Program-made: the position numbers and the translations under genes
DNA from: Streptomyces himalayensis subsp. himalayensis
GTDB taxonomy: Bacteria > Actinomycetota > Actinomycetes > Streptomycetales > Streptomycetaceae
DNA: 64,000 nucleotides
Reading direction: 5' to 3'
Assembly (NCBI RefSeq): GCF_013778455.1
Contig: NZ_JACEHE010000002.1
Location: 310,001-374,000, forward strand
Part shown: piece by piece, positions 16,021 to 24,769 of the stretch
How the letters are laid out: each line of letters begins with the position of its first letter
Position numbering within the stretch: the stretch's first letter is position 1
The notes under the pieces: generated by a model
The model's database searches: none
Seen by the model: only the letters and a program-made list of their open reading frames with translations
What the model was told of the DNA's origin: nothing

Positions 16021-16347
16021 CACCACCCTCACCGACCAGTGCCGACTGTCCATGCCTCTCACGTCCGCCTGAGCAGCCCGGCAGACCTCTGCGACCTTCG
16101 TGCCCGTAGTTCGCATCGAGGGGCAGGGTGGTGTCTGACTGCGTGACGACGCAGACGAACAACGGCGGACAAGCACGCACACCTGCGGACCATCGCCGCA
16201 GGTGAGAGGCACACCGGCTCAAGGTCAAGAACTCCCCCACGTTGCTTCGGGACGAAGCGGTCGGTCCGGCATGACCGACGACTCCCAGGCCTGTCCCGAG
16301 TGCAGCCAGCCCATGAAGTCACGCTCCAAGTCGTAAGTCAGCACAAC
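16021..16347. other. Non-coding stretch
   Basis: About 330 bases with no supported gene; a short hairpin CTGCGT-N4-ACGCAG lies around 16137-16152. Confidence 0.4.
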
Positions 16348-16387
16348 GGAAGGGGCGGCGCCGGAATCCTCCGATGCCGCCCCTTCC
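16348..16387 (-). terminator. Terminator of the FG-GAP gene
   Basis: GGAAGGGGCGGC-N16-GCCGCCCCTTCC, a perfect 12-bp stem 19 bp after the stop. Confidence 0.8.
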
Positions 16388-16405
16388 GGCTGTCTGTCTA
16401 CGTGC

Positions 16406-17863
16406 TCAGGAGCCCGACATGGCGTCCCCGAACATGGGGTCGTCCCCCGAGTTCCCGATGCCCACGGACGACGCACCGAAGCTCACCGCGCCGGTGGCCG
16501 TGACGCCGCCGGTGGAGCCGCGCAGGACCCACACGGCGCCGTCGTCGCTGTTCTCGCCGCCCGCGCCCACCGACAGATCGGCGCGGCCGTCCTTGTTGTG
16601 GTCGGCGAGGTGGATGGCGTCGCCGAACAGGTCCGACGACTCATTGGCGCCCGGGACACCCGAGGTGCCCTGGTTGAAGGACTGGGCGCCGGTCCCCGTC
16701 AGGCCGGAGGCGCCGCCGCGCAGCACCCAGACGTTGCCTGGGTGGCTCGCGGAGCCGATGGTCTCGAAGGGCGCGCCGACGGCGAGGTCCGGGTAGCCGT
16801 CGCCGTTGGTGTCGCCCGCGGCGAGCGTGTTGCCGAACAGGTCCCACGACTCGTCCGCGCCCGGCACGCCCTCGGTGGCCTGGCTGAAGACGCCGGTGCG
16901 GGCGGTGTCGACGCCGGCCGCGGCGCCGTAGTACACGGTGGCGTAGCCGCCGAGCGCCGTCTGGTCCCCGATGGGGTCGTCGTCGGTGCCGATGACGAGG
17001 TCGTCGTGGCCGTCCTTGTCGAAGTCGGCCGCGGTGAGCGAGGCGGGGTTGTCGTCGCTCACCTGGGTCTGCAGGGTGAGCCCGGCCGAGGAGCCCCGGT
17101 AGACGAAGGCGCCGGCGAAGGAGCCCACCACCACGTCGTCCGCGCCGTCGTCGTCGAAGTCGCCGGCGGCCAGATCGACGGCGCCGTTCGGGTACGCGCC
17201 GGACTCGATCTGCGCGTCGAAGCGCAGCTTCCCGGCCGCGCCACCGGACTTGGTGAAGCCGCCCTTGAAGATCCACACGTCCTTGCCGGTGGAACCGACC
17301 GCCAGATCGGCCTTCCCGTCACCGGTGAAGTCACCGACCGCAAGGGACTGGCCGAACCGGTCGTGTCCCGACGCGTTCGGGTCGCTGATCGTCGTGCCAC
17401 CTGACAGGCCGGACGAGCCGCCCCACAGGATCGTGACCGAACCGCCGTCGACATCGCCGCTGACGTCCTCCAGCGGTGTGCCCACGACGAGATCGCCGTA
17501 GCCGTCTCTGTTGAGGTCACCGTGCGCCAGTTCGGTGCCGAAGCGGTCGGAGGTCTCGGAGGCGCCCGGCACGCCGGAGGAACTCTGCGATGTGGTCTTG
17601 TGGCGCGCGGCGCTGATACCGCTCGACGAGCCGTAGTTGACGACCACGGCACCCGCCTTCGCTTTGCCGCCCGCTACAGCACCCGGCGCGCCGGTCGCCA
17701 GATCGCGGTAGCCGTCACCGTTGAAGTCGTCGGCGAGTCCCGACGGGGCGGCACTCGCGCCGCCAGGCAGGGTGATGAGCAGGCCACCGGCCAGGGCGGC
17801 CGCGACGGCGGTGGCGCCCAGAACTACGGGACGCCGGGAGCGCTTGTGATGGGGTCGGGACAT
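16406..17863 (-). CDS. Secreted FG-GAP (integrin-alpha-like beta-propeller) protein
   Basis: 485 residues. A Sec signal (RRPVVLGATAVAAALAGGLL, cleavage near ASAAPS) precedes about seven FG-GAP repeats, each with a Ca2+-binding loop such as DFNGDGYRDLATGAP, DLNRDGYGDLVVG, DFTGDGKADLAVG, DFDDDGADDVVVG, DFDKDGHDDLVIG, DTNGDGYPDLAVG and DHNKDGRADLSVG. This builds an extracellular beta-propeller; no catalytic domain is seen, so a binding or surface role is likely. GGAGGGG RBS; a strong hairpin abuts it. Confidence 0.92.
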   Translation of the reverse strand: MSRPHHKRSRRPVVLGATAVAAALAGGLLITLPGGASAAPSGLADDFNGDGYRDLATGAPGAVAGGKAKAGAVVVNYGSSSGISAARHKTTSQSSSGVPGASETSDRFGTELAHGDLNRDGYGDLVVGTPLEDVSGDVDGGSVTILWGGSSGLSGGTTISDPNASGHDRFGQSLAVGDFTGDGKADLAVGSTGKDVWIFKGGFTKSGGAAGKLRFDAQIESGAYPNGAVDLAAGDFDDDGADDVVVGSFAGAFVYRGSSAGLTLQTQVSDDNPASLTAADFDKDGHDDLVIGTDDDPIGDQTALGGYATVYYGAAAGVDTARTGVFSQATEGVPGADESWDLFGNTLAAGDTNGDGYPDLAVGAPFETIGSASHPGNVWVLRGGASGLTGTGAQSFNQGTSGVPGANESSDLFGDAIHLADHNKDGRADLSVGAGGENSDDGAVWVLRGSTGGVTATGAVSFGASSVGIGNSGDDPMFGDAMSGS

Positions 17864-17875
17864 GGGTTCCCCTCC

Positions 17876-17906
17876 AGGTCATACGTGTAGGGCTCACGTA
17901 TGACCT
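17876..17906 (-). promoter_or_regulatory. Hairpin directly upstream of the FG-GAP RBS
   Basis: AGGTCATACGTG-N7-CACGTATGACCT, a perfect 12-bp dyad, ending where the GGAGGGG ribosome-binding site begins. It could be an operator or an mRNA-stabilising/translation-control hairpin. Confidence 0.6.
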
Positions 17907-18049
17907 CTGGTGAACCTGAAGGGTTGTACGGGAAAGGAGAGGCAAGGCAGCAGTACAGCAGCGAAGTGCAGCAACCGCGTCCCTGCCCCCGGTCGAGGAC
18001 CCTCCTCCCGCCATCGTCGCCCCATAGGCCGACAGCGGCCCGTAGACCG

Positions 18050-18094
18050 ACATCGGAACGGGCGCCCTCGCATCGAGGGCGCCCGTTCCGATGT
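18050..18094 (-). terminator. Terminator of the NDH-2-type gene
   Basis: A 21-bp perfect stem (ACATCGGAACGGGCGCCC...) with a 3-nt loop, 12 bp beyond the stop codon. Confidence 0.82.
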
Positions 18095-18105
18095 GCGTGT
18101 GCGAG

Positions 18106-19320
18106 TCAGGCCGGCGCCTTGACCGCCGAGCCCGCCTGGGCCGGCTCCGGCACGACGCGGCGGCGCCGGGTCGGTATCCCCATCGTCGGGTTGGCGACGC
18201 CCCAGGCCGCGCCTTTGCAGACCAGTTCCTTGTAGACGGCGGCGAGCCGTCCTGTCAGGGCCGCCCGTACGGCGCGGTCGTCGGCGGTGACGTACTGGAT
18301 CAGGCCATCCTTGCGGCCCAGCGAGATGCACTGGTTGAAGTAGCGGAGCGGCACGTTCGGGAACTTCCCGCCGGTCAGACGCGCCGCGACGGCGTCGACG
18401 GCCTGCCATGCGGTGGGGACGCCCGAGGCGCACGACATCCGCAGCGGCTTGTCGCCGGGGCCCATCACCATGGCCGCGTCGCCGACGGCGTACACGTCCG
18501 GGTGCGAGACCGACCGCATGGTCCCGTCGACCACGATCTGGCCCGTGTCGGTGACTTCCAGGGTGGTGGCCTTCGCGATCGGGTGGACGGCGAAGCCGGC
18601 GGTCCACACGGTGACCGCGGCCGGGATGGGCGTGCCGTCGGCGGTGGTGATGCGGTCCGCCTCGACGCCGGTGACGACGGTGTGCTCGTGCACGGTGATG
18701 CCGAGCCTCTCGAAGACCTTCCGCAGGTGCCCGCGGCCCTTGTCGGAGAGCCAGTCGCCGAGGCCGCCGCGGGCGGCGAGGGCGACGTCGAGGTCCGGGC
18801 GGGTCTCGGCGATCTCGGTCGCGGCCTCCAGGCCGGTGAGGCCTCCGCCGACCACGACCACACGCTGCCCGGCGTCCAGGCGGGCCAGGCGCGCGCGCAG
18901 CCGCAGCGCTCCGGGGCGGCCGGTGATCTCGTGGGCATGCTCGGCGGTGCCGGGGACGCCCTGGTCGTTCCAGCCGCTTCCGAGGGCGTACACGAGGGTG
19001 TCGTACTCCAGTTCTTCGGCTTCTTCGGCTTCTTCGGCGCCGTTCGCGTCGATGACGGCGACGGTCCTGCGATCGACGTCGACGCCGGTGACCTTCGCGA
19101 GCTTCAGTTCGACGCCGGTGCCCGCGAACATCTCGCTGAACGGCCGGGGCTTGAGGGACTGACCGACCGCGAGCTGGTGCATCCGGACGCGCTCTACGAA
19201 GTCGGGCTCGGCGTTGACGAGGGTGATGGCGACGTCTTCGCGGCGCAGCCGCTTGGCGAGGCGCCCGGCGGCGACGGCTCCTGTGTATCCGGCTCCGAGG
19301 ACGACGATGCGGTGCTGCAT
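18106..19320 (-). CDS. NDH-2-type FAD/NAD(P)-dependent oxidoreductase
   Basis: 404 residues. IVVLGAGYTGAVAAGRLA is the N-terminal FAD-binding GxGxxG fold; VVVVGGGLTGLEAATEIAE is the NAD(P)H fold, followed by VYAVGDAAMV, the FAD-phosphate/ribityl contact. The layout is that of type II NADH dehydrogenases and similar membrane-peripheral reductases; a C-terminal membrane helix is not obvious. It lies just downstream of the ECF41 sigma gene, on the same strand, as is common for oxidoreductase targets of ECF41. Three 21-bp repeats lie in its leader. Confidence 0.9.
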   Translation of the reverse strand: MQHRIVVLGAGYTGAVAAGRLAKRLRREDVAITLVNAEPDFVERVRMHQLAVGQSLKPRPFSEMFAGTGVELKLAKVTGVDVDRRTVAVIDANGAEEAEEAEELEYDTLVYALGSGWNDQGVPGTAEHAHEITGRPGALRLRARLARLDAGQRVVVVGGGLTGLEAATEIAETRPDLDVALAARGGLGDWLSDKGRGHLRKVFERLGITVHEHTVVTGVEADRITTADGTPIPAAVTVWTAGFAVHPIAKATTLEVTDTGQIVVDGTMRSVSHPDVYAVGDAAMVMGPGDKPLRMSCASGVPTAWQAVDAVAARLTGGKFPNVPLRYFNQCISLGRKDGLIQYVTADDRAVRAALTGRLAAVYKELVCKGAAWGVANPTMGIPTRRRRVVPEPAQAGSAVKAPA

Positions 19321-19330
19321 TTCCGTACTC

Positions 19331-19393
19331 CTGTCTTGGGCGGGTTCGCCACTGTCTTGGGCGGGTTCGCCCCTGTCTTGGGCGGGTTCGCCA
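19331..19393 (-). repeat. Three tandem 21-bp repeats in the oxidoreductase leader
   Basis: CTGTCTTGGGCGGGTTCGCC plus one variable base, repeated three times, ending 10 bp before the start codon at 19320. Confidence 0.92.
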
Positions 19394-19472
19394 CTTGAAC
19401 CGGGCGGCCCGCCGTTTCCTGACAGGAATGTGGTGTGATGCAGCTCACATCTGGAACGTCTGGATCACCGGG

Positions 19473-20420
19473 TCAGAAGGCGGCGCGAATCAGGGGTTCG
19501 CCGTGGTCGGCGGCCGCCCACCGCTGGGTCGCGCGGTCGAGCTTGTCGGGGTTGACCTGGTTGCGGAACGCGGCGATGCCCTCGGCGGTGACCTCCAGGC
19601 ACATGACCCCGATGACCCGGCCGTCGAAGACCGCCACGATGGCGGGGTCGCCGTTGGCGGTCGTGGCGTAGACCTCCGGTGAGCCGCCGACCAGGGCGCG
19701 CTTGGCCTTGCCGGGTTTGAACAGGCCCCGCATGAACTTCGCGACCGCGAGGGCGCCCTCGAACGCCTTGGCGCGGGCCGGGACCTTCCCGCCGCCGTCG
19801 CCGATCGAGATGGCGTCCTGAGTGAGCAGCCGTACGAGCGGCTCGGTCCGTCCGCTGGTGGCGGCCGCGAGGAACTCGTCGACGATCCGCCGGGCGGCGG
19901 CCTCGTCGATCTCGGTGCGGGCCTTGCCGTCCGCGATGTGCTTCTTGGCGCGGTGGAAGATCTGCTGGCTGGCGGCCTCGGTGATGTCGAGGATCCCGGC
20001 GATCTCCCGGTGCGGGTAGTCGAAGGCCTCCCGCAGCACGTACACCGCCCGCTCGTTCGGGGAGAGGCGCTCCAGTAGGGCGAGCACCGCGTACGAGACC
20101 GATTCGCGCTGTTCGGCGGTGTCGGCCGGGCCGAGCATCGGGTCCCCGGCGAGCAGCGGCTCGGGGAGCCACTGGCCCACATAGGTCTCGCGCCGCGCGC
20201 GGGCCGAGGTGAGCTGGTTGAGGCACAGGTTGGTGAGAACCTTCGTCAGCCAGGCCTCGGGGACCTCGATGTGGTCGACGTCGGCGGCCTGCCAGCGCAG
20301 GAACGTCTCCTGCGCGGCGTCCTCGGCCTCGCTCGCGGAGCCGAGGAGGCGGTAGGCGATGGCCTCCAGGCGGGGCCTTGACGCCTCGAACCGGTCCACG
20401 TCGCTCATGGTCATGGCCAT
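19473..20420 (-). CDS. ECF41-family RNA polymerase sigma factor with SnoaL-like C-terminus
   Basis: 315 residues. Sigma region 2 lies at about 10-75 (RLEAIAYRLLGSASEAEDA), region 4 at about 110-165 (LSPNERAVYVLREAFDYPH, REIAGILDITEAASQQIFHR). The C-terminal extension bears the signatures recalled for ECF41: WLPEPL in the linker, DGGGK, and NPDKL near the end; it acts as a built-in regulator in place of an anti-sigma factor. The neighbouring oxidoreductase is the likely target. A clear ECF41 promoter was not identified. Confidence 0.93.
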   Translation of the reverse strand: MAMTMSDVDRFEASRPRLEAIAYRLLGSASEAEDAAQETFLRWQAADVDHIEVPEAWLTKVLTNLCLNQLTSARARRETYVGQWLPEPLLAGDPMLGPADTAEQRESVSYAVLALLERLSPNERAVYVLREAFDYPHREIAGILDITEAASQQIFHRAKKHIADGKARTEIDEAAARRIVDEFLAAATSGRTEPLVRLLTQDAISIGDGGGKVPARAKAFEGALAVAKFMRGLFKPGKAKRALVGGSPEVYATTANGDPAIVAVFDGRVIGVMCLEVTAEGIAAFRNQVNPDKLDRATQRWAAADHGEPLIRAAF

Positions 20421-20572
20421 GCCCGGATCCTAGCTCTCCCGGCGCGCTCTCGTCGGCCGGGTCGGCGACGGCGACGGCGCCGGCGAAGTCGACCACCTGA
20501 GTTGCCACGTCCCGCAGGCCTGATCACTCGTCGGCTGCGCCGCAGGAGGCACGGTGCCGCGCCTCAGTCGTG

Positions 20573-20622
20573 CGGCGGTCGGCCCCGGCGTCCCCTCGGG
20601 AGGACGCCGGGGCCGACCGCCG
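20573..20622 (-). terminator. Terminator of the beta-helix glycosidase gene
   Basis: A 21-bp perfect stem (CGGCGGTCGGCCCCGGCGTC...) with an 8-nt loop. Confidence 0.8.
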
Positions 20623-20652
20623 GCGGTTACAGGGCGCCGGCGGTTACAGGGC
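20619..20652 (-). repeat. 17-bp tandem duplication covering the glycosidase stop codon
   Basis: GCCGGCGGTTACAGGGC occurs twice back to back; on the coding strand both copies contain TAA, so the stop region is duplicated. Confidence 0.9.
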
Positions 20653-22167
20653 TGCGGCCTCCTCGGTGGTGAGGAAGCGGAGGTTCTGTACGTGCTCGTT
20701 GACGAACATGGGCACCCCGTCGGAGGCCAGGTACCAGCGCGGCTTGCCCGTGCTGTCGGCGATCACCCTGCCGTTGACGCGGAGGTTCTCGAAGGTGACG
20801 TCCTTGACGACGTGCTCGGCGTCGAGGCCGACGATCATCGAGAGGTCGGCGTTCTTGCCGTTGTAGCTGAGGTCCTTGACGTAGACGTTCTCGATGCCGC
20901 GGCCTGCCGAGGTGTTGTACTTCGGGTTGTACTCGACCCGCATGTGGATGAGCTGGCCCCAGCGGAAGTCCTCCACGCGGATGTTGTCGAACCTGACGTC
21001 CCGGACGAGGTTGCTGTCGCCGACCATGAAGGCGATGGCGCCCTGGTAGGTCACCTGCGGCTCGCGGTGGTCGAGGATGTCGATGTTCTCGTAGCGCAGG
21101 TTCTCCAGCATCTCGGGGGTGTCGGAGTTGCCGTGCACGCCGATGTTGATCGGGTGGGCGACGTCGGCCCAGAGGGTGCAGTTCTTGACGGTGATGTTGC
21201 GGGTGTCGCCGTAGAAGTCCCAGCGGTGGGTGTAGAGGGCGATGGAGTCGTCGGACGTGCGCAGGAAGCAGCCGTCGATCGTGACGTTCTCGGAGCAGTA
21301 GAGCTGGATGCCGTCGCCCCACCCCTGGTGGCTGAAGGCGCGCAGGTTCTTGATGTCGATGTTCTGGGACTCGGCGACCCTGATGTTCTCGTAGCGGGGG
21401 TTGAGGATCGTGACGCCGTCGATGGTGACGTTCTCGCACTTGCGGATGAGCATCGCGCCCCACTTGGAGTTGTAGAGCACGCCACGGCCGATCACCCGGG
21501 AGTTCTCCACCCCCTGGATGTCCACGAAGGCCTGGACGACCGCACCCGGAGCCAGGTAGACGGTGGTGTTGCTCGGCACCTTCAGCTCCCCGTTGGGGGG
21601 AGTGTGGAAGCCGGGCCCGAAGTACATGACGTTCTTGTCGCCCTCGGCGGGCACGTCCTGCTCGATCGGGTTCGCGAGCAGGTGCAGGCAGTCGAAGATC
21701 TTGTCGTCGACCTGGACGACGACGTTGCGGGGCCGGTCCAGGGTGAAGCGCACGGTGCTGCCGAGCACCTCGGGCTTGATGCCGTACGAGTCCGGGCGGA
21801 TGCGGACCTTCTCGAAGGCGCCCGGGTTGTAGGTGACCTCGACCTCGACGGTGCCGGAGAAGTCGAACATGGCCACGGAGGAGTTCTGAGCCCTGTTGCT
21901 GCCGGTGGTGGCGTCTATCAGCGCGAGCTTGGCCAGGTACACGCCGACTCGCTCCCAGGCGCCGCCGAGCGGACGGACCTTGACGGTGAAGGCGTTGTTG
22001 ACCGGCACCGACGGGAGGGTCGGGTGGATGACGACTCTGTCGCCGGCGCTATCGGTCTCCTCCGCCGCAGCGGCCTGCGTGGTGCCCGCGATGCCGCTGG
22101 CCAAACCGGCCATGGCGAGGGCTCCGGCGGCCTGGAGGGTGGACCGGCGGGACAGGGACGAGCTCAT
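20644..22167 (-). CDS. Secreted right-handed beta-helix glycoside hydrolase (GH28/GH49-like)
   Basis: 507 residues. LSRRSTLQAAGALAMAG is a Tat signal (cleavage near AAAAEE). An N-terminal beta-sandwich (about 45-160) is followed by a parallel beta-helix (about 175-480) with repeated NVTIDGVTILN, NIDIKNLRAFS and NITVKNCTLW strands. The motif RTSDDSIALY holds the paired Asp residues expected of polygalacturonase/dextranase-type active sites. A polysaccharide substrate (dextran-, pullulan- or pectin-like) is likely but not resolved. Divergent from a ROK repressor. Confidence 0.85.
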   Translation of the reverse strand: MSSSLSRRSTLQAAGALAMAGLASGIAGTTQAAAAEETDSAGDRVVIHPTLPSVPVNNAFTVKVRPLGGAWERVGVYLAKLALIDATTGSNRAQNSSVAMFDFSGTVEVEVTYNPGAFEKVRIRPDSYGIKPEVLGSTVRFTLDRPRNVVVQVDDKIFDCLHLLANPIEQDVPAEGDKNVMYFGPGFHTPPNGELKVPSNTTVYLAPGAVVQAFVDIQGVENSRVIGRGVLYNSKWGAMLIRKCENVTIDGVTILNPRYENIRVAESQNIDIKNLRAFSHQGWGDGIQLYCSENVTIDGCFLRTSDDSIALYTHRWDFYGDTRNITVKNCTLWADVAHPINIGVHGNSDTPEMLENLRYENIDILDHREPQVTYQGAIAFMVGDSNLVRDVRFDNIRVEDFRWGQLIHMRVEYNPKYNTSAGRGIENVYVKDLSYNGKNADLSMIVGLDAEHVVKDVTFENLRVNGRVIADSTGKPRWYLASDGVPMFVNEHVQNLRFLTTEEAAAL

Positions 22168-22355
22168 GGGGACTCCTTGAGAAACACGCGTGGGTGGCCG
22201 CCTGCGTCCGGAGGTGGAGCGTCCTGCGCTGCGGCCGCCCTGCGCGGCCGGCCGCCGGAGCGTGCAGGCGAAGCCCCACCTTTCGTACAGATATGGCGTT
22301 GGGGTCGGCTGAGCTTGCGGTCACACGGAAATGTGTGTCAAGAGTGTTGACTCAC

Positions 22356-22363
22356 TTTCGAAA
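22356..22363. promoter_or_regulatory. TTTCGAAA palindrome in the glycosidase/ROK intergenic region
   Basis: Located 22 bp before the ROK start and next to a TTGACT -35-like element at 22348; a candidate operator for the ROK protein. Confidence 0.4.
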
Positions 22364-22385
22364 CAATTGGGTAGCCTCGGACTCC

Positions 22386-23654
22386 ATGAGCCAAAAGCCC
22401 GGAGGATCCCTGCGCAGTCTGCGCCGTACCAACGAGGAGCAGTTGCTGGCCCTCCTCCTGGCCTGCGGCCCCCTGCACCGTGCCGCTCTCGCGCGCCGGG
22501 CGCGCATCTCCCGGACCACGGTCTCGACGATCGTCAACGACCTGATGGCCCGTGGGCTGGTCGTCCAGTCCGACGAGGAGCCAGACGAAGGCCACGACGG
22601 ACGGGCCCGGGACCTCCTCTCGGTCCATCCGCGCGCGGCCGCCGTGGCCGGCGTGAACCACACCTTCGACGGCGTCTGGGTCCATCTCCGCGATCTCTCC
22701 TCACATGAGATCGCGAGCCGGGGCGCCGCCCTGGACCCCGCGTGCGGTCCCGCCGAACGCATCACCGCCGGCGTCGGCATCCTGCACGAACTCCTGGACG
22801 ATCACGGGTTGCTGCCCGGCCAGATCATCGGGGCGGGCATCGGAGTGCCCGGTCCGATCGACCACACCACCGGGGTGGTCGGCGTCTCCCTGCCGGGCCA
22901 GCCCTGGTCGCACATCCACGTGGTCCAGGAGTTCGAGCGAGCGCTCGGCCTGCCCGTCGCCGTGGAGAACAACACTCGCCTGGAGGCCGTCGCCGAGGCG
23001 CGCTGGGGGGCGGGGCGCGGCGTGCGGAACCTGCTGTACGTCGGGCTGTCCAACGGCATCGCCGCCGGTCTGATCCTCGACGGACGGCTCCACCGCGGCG
23101 CGATCGGGGCGGCGGGGGAACTGGGACACGTGTCGGTGAGCCTCGACGGGCCGACGTGCCGGTGTGGCAACCGCGGCTGCCTGGTCCTGCACGCCGGCAT
23201 ACCGGCCGTGCTCGCCGCGCTGCGACCGGCCTTCGGAGAAGGTATCGGACTGGACGAGATATTGGTCCGGACGGCGGCCGGCGACCGGGCGGGGGAGGCC
23301 GTCTTCTCCGACGTAGGTGCCGTGGTCGGCCAGGTGCTTGCCAACCTGTGCAACCTGCTCAACCCCGAACGCATCGTGGTGGGCGGCGAGTTGTCCCTGG
23401 CCGGAGGTGTGCTGCTCGAACCCATGAGGGCGGCGATCCGCCGGTACGCGCTGTCGCTGGTCCGCGACGTGGACGTGGTCCCGGCCGAACTGGGGATCGG
23501 GGCGCGGGTCGGCGCGCTCGGCGGTGCCGCGCTCGTGCTCGGCGAAGCCCCGGACCTGGCGGCGGCACTCAACCGTATGACCGTGGGGACGACCACGCGG
23601 TCCGGCGTGGCGGGCCTGGGCGCCGAGGAGGTGGACAGCGGGGGAGCATCGTGA
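22386..23654 (+). CDS. ROK family transcription repressor
   Basis: 422 residues from ATG 22386. An N-terminal winged helix (RRTNEEQLLALLLACGPLHR, RARISRTTVSTIVNDLMARG) is followed by a ROK sugar-kinase fold: IIGAGIGVPGPIDHTTG, VENNTRLEAVAEARWGAG, GELGHVSV and the zinc motif CRCGNRGCL. NagC/XylR-type proteins release DNA when they bind a sugar. It is divergent from the beta-helix glycosidase and should control its expression. Confidence 0.93.
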   Translation: MSQKPGGSLRSLRRTNEEQLLALLLACGPLHRAALARRARISRTTVSTIVNDLMARGLVVQSDEEPDEGHDGRARDLLSVHPRAAAVAGVNHTFDGVWVHLRDLSSHEIASRGAALDPACGPAERITAGVGILHELLDDHGLLPGQIIGAGIGVPGPIDHTTGVVGVSLPGQPWSHIHVVQEFERALGLPVAVENNTRLEAVAEARWGAGRGVRNLLYVGLSNGIAAGLILDGRLHRGAIGAAGELGHVSVSLDGPTCRCGNRGCLVLHAGIPAVLAALRPAFGEGIGLDEILVRTAAGDRAGEAVFSDVGAVVGQVLANLCNLLNPERIVVGGELSLAGGVLLEPMRAAIRRYALSLVRDVDVVPAELGIGARVGALGGAALVLGEAPDLAAALNRMTVGTTTRSGVAGLGAEEVDSGGAS

Positions 23655-23857
23655 CGCGACACGCTTTGCAGGTGACAGCGCCGCTCCACCGCGCTGGCGT
23701 ACCCGCGCCTTGCCCGCCGTTCTTCGAAGCCGTGCCCACAGCGTGCCCGTAAGAGCGGACAACTGCGGTCAACAGCAGTGCGATCAGGTCCGCGCAACGG
23801 CGCCAGCACAACGAATTGTTTGTTGCCACGCACTTCCGCGTCCGCGTCGAGTGCGGC

Positions 23858-24556
23858 TCAGCTGCTCTTCCGCGGCTCCGGCGAGGTGACGCCTGCCGGG
23901 CTGGCGCGGAGCATGGCCTTGTATAGGCTGTCGTGCTCGGGCGAGGCGGGCAGGGGGCCGCGGGCAGGGGCCTCCAAGGACTGGATCATCAGGGCGACGA
24001 CGCGTCGCCAGGCATCGGGAGCAGCATCGCCGCAGGCGTTGACGACGCCGGCGTTGGCCATGTGGATCAGCACCAGGTCCGAGGGGTCGAAGTCCTCGCG
24101 CAGACGGCCCGTCGCCTTGGCACGGTTGATGAGCTCCACCATGGCCTCGTACGCCTCGTTGCGGCGCTTCTCCAGAGCCTTGGCGGTGGGGAAGGTCATG
24201 GTCAGGACGTCGGCGAAGCCGTAGTCGGCGGCCTGCATCGCACAGGCGGCCTCGATGTAGCCGGTGAATCCGTTCCAGGGGTCGGGGTCGTCGAGGGCGA
24301 CGGCGACCGCGTCGGCGTAGGCCTCCATGCGGTCGAGGAAGACGGCGGCGACCAGGTCCTCCTTCGCGGGGAAGTGGCGGAGGATGGTGGCGATCCCCAC
24401 TCCTGCCTCACGGGCCACGGAGGCCATGGAGGCGTTCAGGCCGTCGCGCCCGAACACCGTGCGCCCGGCAGCGATGATCCTGCCCCTGTTGCGCTCGGCG
24501 TCGCTGCGCAGGGGCTGGGTGGCGGGGTTGTCGGGGGGCTGGGCGCCAGGGTTCAT
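23858..24556 (-). CDS. TetR family transcription regulator
   Basis: 232 residues. DNA-binding domain at about 20-70: NRGRIIAAGRTVFGRDGLNA, VAREAGVGIATILRHFPAKE. The C-terminal domain is of the TetR_C SbtR-like group. Three near-identical dyads lie between it and the divergent SDR gene, so it very likely represses both genes. Confidence 0.93.
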   Translation of the reverse strand: MNPGAQPPDNPATQPLRSDAERNRGRIIAAGRTVFGRDGLNASMASVAREAGVGIATILRHFPAKEDLVAAVFLDRMEAYADAVAVALDDPDPWNGFTGYIEAACAMQAADYGFADVLTMTFPTAKALEKRRNEAYEAMVELINRAKATGRLREDFDPSDLVLIHMANAGVVNACGDAAPDAWRRVVALMIQSLEAPARGPLPASPEHDSLYKAMLRASPAGVTSPEPRKSS

Positions 24557-24574
24557 GCCGGCGAGTCTAACAAT

Positions 24575-24660
24575 CGGATTGCCCTATCCGTTTTTGGTGG
24601 TACGGTGGTCACGGCGAACCAGATAGGGCTATCCGGTTCGAAATCGGATAGCCCTATCCG
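24575..24660. promoter_or_regulatory. Three TetR operators
   Basis: CGGATTG-CC-CTATCCG (24575-24590, one mismatch), CAGATAG-GG-CTATCCG (24620-24635, one mismatch) and CGGATAG-CC-CTATCCG (24645-24660, perfect). Centres are 45 and 25 bp apart. Confidence 0.85.
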
Positions 24661-24769
24661 AATCGAGGGCGCCTCGTGGCGCCTGGTGTGTGCCTGCACC
24701 GGCGGCAAGGAGCTCTCGCCCTCGCCCGACACACCGATATCCCCGACAAGGTCTTACGAAAGGAATGCT

